Shown here piece after piece: positions 1 through 10,800 of a stretch of 64,000 nt of DNA (the first letter of the stretch is position 1; each line of letters opens with the position of its first letter). The notes beneath the pieces were generated by a model. That model saw only the letters and a list, made by a program, of their open reading frames with translations. It was not told the DNA's origin and did no database searches. This DNA is from Crossaster papposus. Taxonomy: Eukaryota; Echinodermata; Asteroidea; Velatida; Solasteridae. The stretch is taken from contig JBAIAA010000704.1 in the NCBI GenBank assembly GCA_037893245.1, positions 372,001 through 436,000 on the forward strand. Reading direction: 5' to 3'. The position numbers and the translations under genes were made by a program.

Positions 1-114
1 CTTTCAAGAAGAAGGGAATAAATTTCCCGTGAACCAGCATTAATCAAGCATCATGTAAGCCAATGATTGGCCGAATGCAACAGTCCTACGGTAACTTGTA
101 ACAAGGACGCATCA

Positions 115-260
115 AATCTGATACGGCGCGCTATAATTGTACGCGTAAAACGTTTGCATCTATACGCGCGGCATTTTTCAAAATGCGCGTGTCGTCTGTT
201 AACGCTAGCGCGTTGCTATGCACAGTGGGCATCAGTGGTCAGCTAGTCTGGTCTCAAAGT
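115..260 (+). promoter_or_regulatory. CpG-dense stretch, possible RANBP3 promoter
   Basis: CpG dinucleotides cluster between about 120 and 215, in contrast to the AT-rich surroundings, and the stretch lies just upstream of the candidate start exon at 261. No convincing TATA box or initiator was identified. The promoter role is inferred from position only. Confidence 0.25.
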
Positions 261-264
261 ATGG
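261..264 (+). CDS. RANBP3: RANBP3 candidate first coding exon (start codon plus one base)
   Basis: ATG G followed at once by GTAATA. It ends in phase 1, which is what the exon at 1792 needs: the joined start reads M-G-I-D-N-R. Using it makes the whole frame 1698 nt, or 565 residues, close to the 567 of human RANBP3. Such a short coding exon cannot be proved by eye; the true start could lie elsewhere upstream or outside the window. Confidence 0.3.
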
Positions 265-425
265 GTAATAATAACAACACATATTAAAGAGACAGGGTAC
301 CATGCATAAGCTAAAATATGGCCCCTGAACATAAAAACAAAACACTGGAAATATCGCCGAAAGAAAAGTCACGAAATGTGGAGCATTTTCACAATTTTTC
401 TCGTTAAAAAGGTATTTATTAAAGG

Positions 426-537
426 TAATAACAGTGCGAGGACCCGGTTATTACTGCGTGATAATGACCGGGTTGTGGGATGACCGCTGGTAATGGATTG
501 AGCTGAAGTAATGACCGGGCCCTCGCACTGTCATTAC
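426..537. repeat. Short palindromic element (about 110 bp)
   Basis: The left arm (GGTAATAACAGTGCGAGG and following) pairs with the reverse complement of the right arm (CCTCGCACTGTCATTAC), leaving a loop of roughly 45 bases. This is a MITE-like foldback. Only one copy was noticed. Confidence 0.6.
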
Positions 538-924
538 TTGTAAGGTATTTCAAAATTAATTCAGTAGTTGTGTTTTTTATGTTTACAAACGATGTATACC
601 CCCTTTAACATACACATACATCTACATGTACTTTGATATATGGTCCTCTTTCAATCGTCGATGAAACGGAAATTGTTAATTAGAATCCTAGAAAACAACA
701 TTTCTCATTCTTATTTTTTAAGTGCATGTGTCACACTGACTTTTCAATATAGAGCAGTTCATCGCACTATACAATTACAACCCTTGACTTCTAATAGGCG
801 AAACAAAAATACCTCAAAGCGATTCTATCATCTGAATTTCCTTAATGTCATTTCTAAAGGTTAAGGATTTTTATAGAAAGCTTCCTTTTTGGGAGTGGCT
901 GTCGGCCTAATTGAATACAACTAA

Positions 925-1022
925 CTTTTGCATGTACATGTGTACGCACATGTTGGTGCATGTACATGTGTACAGTGCATGTACCGTTGTACAGTGCATG
1001 TACATGTGTACAGTGCATGTAC
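925..1022. repeat. Tandem of a partly palindromic CATGTACATGTGTAC motif
   Basis: Three to four imperfect copies of a roughly 20-25 base unit containing GCATGTACATGTGTAC. The unit is itself nearly self-complementary, which is why both strands show short open frames here. Simple repeat with no coding content. Confidence 0.6.
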
Positions 1023-1238
1023 AAGTCGGCAGTGTTTTCGTATTTTTCAGTTCTTTGCCCCGGAACAGGAAATTGATTGATTCCATAAAGAAACTATTAG
1101 TGGTACTATAAATAGCAATTATAACCTGCAAGTGGCTTGAAGATAGTTCCTGCGTCCTGGCTGTGGGTTGGGTGTACATAAACGTAGCAACATGTACATG
1201 ATGTATAAATTGTACCCGTGTGTTATGCATAGGGTGGG

Positions 1239-1240
<2 letters not shown>

Positions 1241-1269
<29 letters not shown>
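1241..1269 (+). repeat. Uninterrupted G run of 29
   Basis: A homopolymer of 29 G, preceded by GGGTGGGTT. It could form G-quadruplexes and is prone to length errors. It sits between the candidate start exon and the first strongly supported RANBP3 exon. Confidence 0.9.
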
Positions 1270-1791
1270 AGAGTAGTTGGGCGTTTACAATAGGGTTTGC
1301 ATTTACGGGTAGTACGGGAACCTGGTACCCAATTGAAAACAAATATGGGTACGCGTCAAAGAAACCCAACCCTAAAATTGTAATCTTGGAAAATGCTGCT
1401 CAGTTGTACATGTAGGTGTTCAGACAAATATTAGGCAGACCGATTAGAAAAAGGAAATAACATCTGACAGTACCGTACATGTAACTTCACCCTCTGTCAA
1501 TTCAGATGAATGTTTCACATTACATTCACCACAGCCATGGAAGTGGTGTTGATGATAATATATAGTGGAACCATTCAAACTCATGTAATCATGTCAATTC
1601 TCTTCGCGGTTGCTGTCCGTTCCGCACTCTCGACAGGATGGTGACAATTTAAAATGATTTATCAAAATGTCATCAACATGTGCACCATCCTCGATTAAAA
1701 GTCCGAACTTTTCTGTTCCGTCAAAGTAAACAAATTAATAATGTCAATTCCAATATATTTTAATTAACAAATTCCTCACATTCTTCACCAG

Positions 1792-1886
1792 GAATTGACA
1801 ACAGGAACGGTGGTGGGGCCAGCGGTGCGGTTATAGGCCCGTCGTCCTTTGTGTTCGGCGAAAATATGGAAAGTCGTGTTCTTAAG
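1792..1886 (+). CDS. RANBP3: RANBP3 exon with first FVFG motif
   Basis: Acceptor CACCAG, donor AAG|GTGAGC. Starts with two bases completing a codon and ends in phase 0. Encodes a glycine-rich lead followed by [16 protein letters not shown], the FG-type motif typical of RANBP3 N termini. Confidence 0.9.
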
Positions 1887-4800
1887 GTGAGCATGGAGGT
1901 TAAAGTGTACAAATTGACGTGATGCTGGACAGTATTCAAGCATAAGTTATGAGGGATGATTGATAAGGTCGTGGTCTATTGCTGCGTTCCAGTCGCGTCG
2001 TGTTTATCGTGTTCATGAGTTCACAAGTCGTATAAATAGCGTTCTAATCGCCTGGTAACTCGTGTTCACCAGTGGTGAACTCGAAGTGGATTTTTTTTCT
2101 CCATGTTCTGGACTTCATAAACGAATGAAATACTCGCGCATGCGTGTTGGTACACGTACGAGTTCTCGCGCGATAAAGAATGTCCTTACTGCACAACTAA
2201 ACTCGACTGTGCGTCTTGGTGAGTAGCGTTTGGAATGCAACCTACTCGTAAACATGGAGAAATTCACAGGGAACACGATAAACATGAGGCGATTGGAACG
2301 CAGCAAAACACCCGCCCTATTCTCCTGATTTGGCACCCGCTGACCTTCTAATTCTTCTCCAAGTTGAAGGAGCTCGGTGGTCACCATTCAGATAATGACG
2401 TCATTGATGCCGTGGCTCACTTCCTAGGGGCATATTAACCAGTTCGCGCCGGATGACGTATATAAACGCAAAGTTTTCCCCAAATTCAAAACGGATGACG
2501 CATAAACACGCCAAGTTGAAGTTCGGAAATGTCTGTCAGCAGCGAGCAAGACCGGAAATGCGTTGGTGTGCTTCCCGGCACTATCGGCCTGAACCCACTT
2601 CAGATCAAGTTTCGTTAAAAATAATCCCGCCTCTCGGCTCGGTGATGTTAAAATAATCCCGGTGCGGATGACGGCTTCTACACGGAAGGGTCCGTATGCT
2701 TCATGACTACTGGAGCGTGTTTAGTGAAGGAGGGGACCATGTTGAAAAATAAATGCGTTTGATTTTCTAAAACTGACTGCTAAAACGTAACAACCACACC
2801 TCGATTTGTCTATTTGGTGGCAATAAAAAAAAAAAAAATGTTTTTTTTGTCCACAGAGACCTGCTGAGGAACAACTTGACAGGAAGACTTTAGAGCAAGA
2901 AGGTTAGAAAAATCAGGATGATGCCAGACTTTTTTTTTATATTCTTGTCACTAGTACCGTACTACTTGAGGATGCCCCCAAATTTCTCTGGTAGTTTTGG
3001 GCAAGACCCTGAGGAGTAAAATGGTAAAATGTTGCTGTAATCTTTAACCAGCACACTTGGGGAATTAGCTGATCAGCAGGGTTCTAGCCATGGTGGGCGG
3101 TGCCGGGCGCTACCGCCCGGCACTGCAAATTTTCAATTCAATTTTTTTTTTCCAACTTGTTTTTACTTAAAAAAAAAAAAAAATCAATTTATGGGCACAA
3201 AAGAAAGAAAGGAGATACAAAGTCACGTTAATCATGTTCATGTAGTAATTAATTTTGTTAACTTAGCTAGACTTTCAAAGAAACATGCAAAAATGAACTG
3301 GACCACCGGCCGTGAGACGCGAGAGCTCCGCAACGCTTCGCAATCTGATAATTTACCCGGCACTAAAAAGGTCCTAGATTTATTGATTAATTGATTAGTT
3401 GATGAGCTCGTTAATTTATTTCAGATGATGACAGGGACAAGAAGAAAGAAGAGACAGGGGAATTCCCCAAAGCTTCGTCATCTGTCCTGTCACAAAGACC
3501 CATCTTGTTTTCAGGTGAATTTTTCTTTTTTGGGGGAGACACCAATTTTTAATTTATGGGTAATTTTTTATTCTTAATTTATTTTTATTAAAAGGTAATT
3601 TGCAAACATACCAAAAATACTAATACCTTTGACTGTAAATGAATATTTGTCTTAAAACATCATGTGAAATCTTCTCACCTGGCGAGCTGTTATTTTACAG
3701 AGAAGTTGTTTTTTTGCATCGATTTCCAAGGATTGCCAGACGGCAATCATTGGGGGAAAAAATTGCCCCTCATTTCCAAATTTAGTTTTTGTTTGCAATT
3801 GTTTGCACATTTATCCTTGAATAGGACAATCCAGCTTTTCTAGTTCCTATAAATCTAATAATCCCTTGAAATCTATAATTTGCTCCTTTTCATCTGAAGG
3901 GAAGTCAGGGAACCGGACTATAGGAACAAGCAAAAGGTGTATTTACACATGTATGTGGTTATTTGTTGGTCACAGCGTTTCGATGTGCAGTGAGTTCTAT
4001 TAGGTTTTGTCATGAAAATGTCAGTATCAGACAATATTCTTGTAAACAACGTCCAAGTTGTTTTCTATCTCCTCAAATATATCCAAGCTCTGGACTTTCA
4101 CTGGCTTCCGATTAAATTTAGAATCATGTACAAACTTCTGCTTCTCACTTATCGTTCACTACATAACAGCTCTCCCTCGTATTTGTCCACATTACTAGCT
4201 CCACATCATTCTAGTTGTTCTGGTCTCCGGTCTGCTAATCAACAACTCCTTGCTGAACCAAGATCTTCCCGATCCTGGGGGGACAGATCGTTTGGTGTAG
4301 CTGCCCCACGTATGTGGAATAGTCTCCCTATTACCATCCGACATTGGCTCTAATAACACACTACTATAATCTAGCCTACACCACCAAATGAATTCTCCTG
4401 ATTTTAAGACTGCATGTACATAGCAGAGTTGTATTCGAGTCCTTTCACGAGTCCTTTCACGAGTCCTTTCACGAGTCCTTTCACGAGTCCTTTCACGAGT
4501 CCTTTCGCGAGTCCTTTCGCGAGTCCAGTCGCGAGTCCAGTCGCGAGTCCAGTCGCGAGTCCAGTCGCGAGTCCAGTCGCGAGTCCAGTCGCGAGTCCAG
4601 TCGCGAGTCCAGTCGCGAGTCCAGTCGCGAGTCCAGTCGCGAGTCCAGTCGCGAGTCCAGTCGCGAGTCCAGTCGCGAGTCCAGTCGCGAGTCCAGTCGC
4701 GAGTCCAGTCGCGAGTCCAGTCGCGAGTCCAGTCGCGAGTCCAGTCGCGAGTCCAGTCGCGAGTCCAGTCGCGAGTCCAGTCGCGAGTCCTTTCATAAAG

Positions 4801-7800
4801 CCAGTCGCGAGTAACTGGTTGAACAAAGGAATGCTTTTGTCGACAGTTCATCTGAACAGCTAGTGACTTGACTTGAGACTGAAGGACTTGTGGTGAACTT
4901 GCAGAGACTTGTGGTGGACTTGCGGAGACTTGTGGGGACTTGTGGGGACTTGTGGGGACTTGTGGGGACTTGTGGGGACTTGTGGGGACTTGTGGGGACT
5001 TGCGGGGACTTGCGGGGACTTGCGGGGACTTGCGGGGACTTGCGGGGACTTGCGGGGACTTGCGGGGACTTGCGGGGACTTGCGGGGACTTGCGGGGACT
5101 TGTGGGGACTTGTGGGGACTTGCGGGGACTTGCGGGGACTTGCGGGGACTTGCGGGGACTTGCGGGGACTTGCGGGGACTTGCGGGGACTTGCGGGGACT
5201 TGCGGGGACTTGCGGGGACTTGCGGGGACTTGCGGGGACTTGTGGGGACTTGCGGGGACTCGAATACAACTGTGGTACATAGTGTTATAGTATTTGTTTG
5301 TTTTTTCTGCTGCAGCTCCATGAACGCCTTATTTTAGGTGGATGTGTGCGCAGTATAAGTATTCAATATTTTATTATTAAAATCCTAACCCTCCCAAATC
5401 CTCGAAAACAAATATGATATTGCACACACCCGAGGGAGTTAGGATGATGCTCATAAAAAAACACCATGACAGCATGCGCACATTCAGGTCAATTTCTAAG
5501 ATTTTGTGTGTGCGTTTATTTTAATTGCTGACTTGTTTGGTTTCCAATGCAGGGTCTGCAAAAGATACGAAAACAGACAAAGGTAATTACATTTTAATAC
5601 TTACATGGCTTTACATGTACCGTACGATATCTGTACAGCCATTTTAGTCATTGAAAACTGTTGTAAGGCCGTGTCCGAAACAAGTGTCTAGAGCTACGGT
5701 CTACGTCTACAGCTACGTCTACGTAGGCGCTAAGGTAAATGGAATTCGGACGCGGCTACGGTAGAGCCTACGGCTAGTTATTGCGCCCCCAAGCGATGCT
5801 TGAATTAGTGTTTGCAAAATTACGACATAAGAATTTACAACAATTATCGTCTGCTAGATGTTACGCAATGTTTGTTTACAGCCGGTCGAAATACCTGATA
5901 ATATTGACGTATTTGTCGATCTGTTAGTTTCAATTCAATGCACTGTCATTGAAAAATAAACGAAAATTTGCTTCAAATTTAACGTTAGTGCTGCCGCCAT
6001 TTTGTTTTTGCGGCTAGATTTTTGTGACGTTGTAGCCGTAGCTGTAGCTCTAGACGGCATTTCGGACAGCGCTACAAAATGGCCGCCGTAGACAATAGAC
6101 CTAGCCGCAGCTCTAGACACCCGCTTCAGACACGGCCTAACCTTCAAAAATTGTTTTCAAAATCCAACGGCATTTTTTGTTTTGGATCTGTTGGAGTGAG
6201 TACTGCACTAGTAAACTGATTCTCATTCACACTGGTTTACGCGTACCACCAGAATCAGAGTCCAATAGTTTGGGTGTAGAGTTTACCTGAATGGTGTTGG
6301 AATTTGAAAGGATGGGGAATGTTCCTAGTAAATCACACTGGGGAGTTAGGTTGCGTAGAATGCCACGGCCGAGTTGTTTACGGTGTTTGACTCATGTGCG
6401 TGGGTTTGTACCCTGCCAGGAACATGGTCTTTGTGCCCTTAGGCAAGACACTTAACTACGATTGCCTCTCTCCACCCAGGAGTATAAATGGGTACCTGTG
6501 CCGCGTTTTATTGGTATCGACATTATTGGTTTCTCTTCCTCAATTGTTAAATTACAGAGGAAGTCAAGCCTAGTTTCAAGTTGAATCCACCCACATTGGT
6601 CCATGGCAAGGCCAAGCCAGCACCTAAAACTACAAGTAAGTTTTGTACTGAGCCCGAAAGTTAGACTTTTAATCAGACTTGATTTCTAACCCAAAAAGGA
6701 CTTTCCCTAAAATCTCATTAGCAGAAAGTTTGGCGCTAACCCCATAAGCACAAAATATTCTGTAGAAGAATAGAGACATAGCTGACCCATTAAATACGCT
6801 TACCGTAAGTACAGAATTGACAATTTGGGAGACTGCCAGCATAGGGCAAGATTAGCTCAGTTGGTAGAGCGCCACTCCGTTATTCCGGAGGTTGCAGGTT
6901 CGAGTCCCCTCTTCAAGTCCCCTCTTGCAATATTTTTGGTTTAATTTGAAATTTATGCAAATTTACCTAGTCAGTTTCTCTGGTGGTTTATTTGTGTATA
7001 ATAACTCTGGCTGATAACCTGTTTCTGCTAAGCAAACATTCTCTGTATTTATAACAAGGTAACAATTGTTATTTTATCCACAGGTGCTGATGGGGATGGC
7101 GCCAGCCCTGCTAAGCCCTTACTGCGCCCCTCGCCCCTCTGCCATTCATCGCCCCACTGGGCCACCCTCGCTGCAGGTAAAAAAACAACCCCGCTACCCC
7201 CTCCCGTTCGCAGCTTTTGGCCCTGCCCATTCACGGATCCCCTTCACCAGTGGACTGGTACGCGGATTTGGTTATAGGCCCCGCCCACCTTTTTGTTCGT
7301 GTACATTTCTTACAGTGTTCCGGGTTTGTATGGGATAAACTTGAAGGAAAGTCGCGATCTCATTGGTCGGTTGCTCACTGCTTGATTGACAGGCTGTGCC
7401 GACGAAGTCATTGTTTAGCGATTAGTGTCGCATATTGTGTTGTACCTGCTTCTATGCTTGGTAGCAGATTGTAAATCCTTGGACAAAATGTGATTGATAC
7501 ATTTGGTGGTTTTAAAAAACATACTAAGAAAATTTCTGCTTTATTTGTAGCATTGTCAGCCAAAATTTTGATAATTCAGATTGTAATTAACAAACATCTG
7601 AGTACAGGAAAAACACAAGTAAACCGTTAACCCTTAAACTCCCTATTAAGTAGAGGACCATGTCTGCCAAAATCCATCACTTAGTGCTGTTGGATTTTGA
7701 TGGACTTGGTACACATTGTATCGGCTAAGATTCCCTGAAATCTGGGGAAGGTTTTGGATAAAGGTTAGGGTTAAATAAATAAGCCAGTTTGGCATTCCAA

Positions 7801-10800
7801 CTGTGCGTGTACCCACCAATAATTGATGATTATATTGACGAAAAATTGACGTTTTCGAGATAAACATTTTATCGTATACGTGCAAAAGGATAGTTGTTTA
7901 CCAGCAAGTCTGTGTTCTGAAGTGTTTTCAAATTTCTTGGGTGTCCAAACGTTTCTTCGAACAAAAGTTTCCATCCTCTTTTTTTCGATTGCACTTAACC
8001 AGTTCGCGCCGGGATTATTTTAACATCACCAAGCTGACGGGCTGGATTATTTTTAACGAAACTCGATCCGAGTCACAAGTCCCCGGGATGAACAATGACA
8101 AAGGAATGCTTTTGTCAAAGCTGATTTGAATAGCTTGTGATTCGAATTGGAACTGAAAGACTTGTGATGGACTTGCAAGGACTTGCAGGGACTTGTGATG
8201 GACTCGACTACATCCCTGGTTTATATTCGTCATCCGGCGCAAACTGGTTAAAAATGCACAGAATGCGGATTCGGTTATCACGTTCCCAAAACCTTGTGTG
8301 CATTTATCTGCCGCGTTTATTTCAAGAGAAAAATTGTCAAATCTTGTTGTGCACATGCGCAGTTGGGATACCGAACTGGCTTTATTGCATGCAAAATGCA
8401 AACTGAATCATAATGCTTCTGGGCGTTGCCGCGTGTTGCAGTATTGACAGCTGATGATGTCAGATAGGAGGGTGACCCAAATTTTGTTCCGGTCCCTTCC
8501 GTCAGAAAGACCCTGACCTTTTCTTGCCCTCTTTTCCCTTTCAGTCGCCACTGGAGGAGCCTTCAAAACGAAAGCCTCCTCTCACCATTTCTCCTCTTCT
8601 TTTACTAAATGCCATTGGAATGGGAAAGGTAAGGGAACTTTTCCTTGCCTGAGAGAAGAGAAAAAGAAAAAAAACCAAACAAACCCGCCAAAAACCGACA
8701 AAAGTTACTAAAAGTTGACCGCATGTGCATCCCATGCCACGCTGTGTGTTTTTTTCCGGCATGCTTTTTGTGTTTTTTTAGTTGCCGTCGATCAACAAAA
8801 TATTTCATATTTTCATATTCCCCCCCGACACAAAATTCAAACATGGCATTGTGAATAACATTTCATTTTGTATAATTAACTGTAAGATTAGGAAAACTGA
8901 CCAACAGTAGCGCCCAGGCGCGCGTGTGCGTTGTTCAAAGGCTTGCGCAAACTAATCGCGGAAATGCATCTCTGACACACATCTTTGGAAATGGCGGTCT
9001 TTTATTATCTTCAAAAGGAATAATTTCCAGGGCGTTTAGAGGCGTTATAACTCCGGTATTTACGTTGTCTCTTTCCCTCACTGCATTGGATTATATACAC
9101 ATGACTGCACAGCAGCCTTTGTCCAGTAGCTGCACTGCACAATGGATCGAGCGTGCAGCTGCCTCGCAGGCTATGTTCTACGACATAACGCTAGCCACAG
9201 CATTCCGGATGGATTATAGCCGTTCTCTGGCGTTAAGGGCTTAATGTCTTGACAACAAGAAAGCTTTTCAACAGTGTTTTGGGTAGCTGCAAACGGGAGA
9301 CTGCATAGGTTTAACCCTAACCCCCTAGGCTCTCACACTAGAAAGCAAAAGAAATCTAACAAACTTCAACAACTGCACACAGGTTCAGTAATTATTGGTA
9401 CTGAACCTAACGGCACTAAACCTGCCAAACTCCAACTGTTGAAGTTTGATTGAGTTGGTACAGATGAGTCTGTGCATTTTTCAGTGTTCAGGATCAGGGC
9501 TGTGTTGATTGGTCATTGGTTCTATGTGTTGGACTGTATTTGAGCAAGTACACACAGAGTGTACACATCACACTTACAGTTGACCAGGAACTATGCCGTG
9601 ACCAGCCGTGAGCTCACCCATGAATAAAGGCCTCTGCATTCCCCCAACAGTTTTACAAGTCTCATGCTATCTGCCCTGAACCCCACAGAATTCAACAGTG
9701 TCTCCCTGGGTCTTTTGTACTGAGTCAAAGAAGTTTCTAATGTTTTGTACCAAACCTGCCAAAACCTAGCAAAACCTGCAGTTGGAGTTTGATGGGCTTG
9801 GGGTAGTTAGGGTTAAATTTGCAAATATCAAAATGTTTACTACCAAATTATTAAGAAATATCTTACTTATTTGAAAGTAAACAATGATTCTAGGCATCCA
9901 GCAAAATGATTATGCTAGATATCCTGTAATAAAAAAATAAAAAAATACGATCGCCATACAGCGATTGAGGGAAAAAAACCAGAACAACTACCCGATGCTG
10001 TTTGAAAATGAATGCCATTTTTCTTGCTTTTTTTCACGGCATCCATGATAAGAAGCTAAAGCGCAGTTAAACGATATTTACTCTAAAATACAACCCCCCC
10101 AAATTGCACCCATTCCTGATAATTCAAGCGATTACCAATGGTGTATCCTACCTTCAAGCTCCATGTCAAGTAATAGGAGCCTAAGTTCTGTCTTACGTTT
10201 TGTCAGGATTAGGGTCTGACATGTAGCTGCAGTTGTATGTAAATCGGATCTTCCAGCTCAGATGTGTAAATATCGCAACCTACATTATCAATCACGTCCC
10301 CAAAGACCCCTCCTTCACTTTTGTCATTGCTGCTTATGCATGGATGTGATGCATATCCTCGTCACGCTTGAAATGCTTCAAACGAACCGTAAACAATTTA
10401 TGAGAATATCATTTTTTTTTTTTTTTTTTTTTATTTTTTTTTTTTTATTTATAGGAAGACCGATTGCAATGCATGATGGAATAACATAACTATGATTTAA
10501 TTTCGGCAGATTGCTTGGAGAAAATCATGCAACAATTTTGTCTCAAGTTTTGGAAGACATCCCAGGTTATTCCAACCTCAAGAAAATTAAGCCTTTTTTT
10601 TCACCCCTTTGTATACAGGTACGCTTTCCCATGGGAGCCAGGCAGGGAAAGGTGGCTCGCGTCGTTATATAAGGCCGGGTCCGAAACGGGTGTCTAGAGC
10701 TACGGCTAGGTCTATTGACTATGGCGGCCATTTTGTAGCGCTGTCCGAAATGCCGTCTAGAGCTACAGCTACGGCTACAAAACGTCACTAAAATCTAGCC

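Larger units (their letters stand above)
4427..5271. repeat. Composite minisatellite with perfect 16-bp inverted ends
   Basis: The ends are exact inverted copies: AGTTGTATTCGAGTCC (4427-4442) and GGACTCGAATACAACT (5256-5271). Inside lie a 12-bp array (4434-4797), a unique spacer (about 4798-4890, including AAAGGAATGCTTTTGTC) and a 10-bp array (about 4900-5255). A short relative of the spacer and the 10-mer stretch occurs at 8096-8216. Long ORFs on both strands here are repeat artefacts. Confidence 0.9.

Noticed and set aside
4195-5321. Long minus- and plus-strand ORFs (TRDW, LATG, PASPRKS repeats)
   Set aside because: They are translations of the 12-bp and 10-bp minisatellites; frames are open on both strands at once.
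6844-6930. Functional tRNA gene
   Set aside because: The A and B boxes are good, but the anticodon loop is one base short and the T stem is broken by a duplication.
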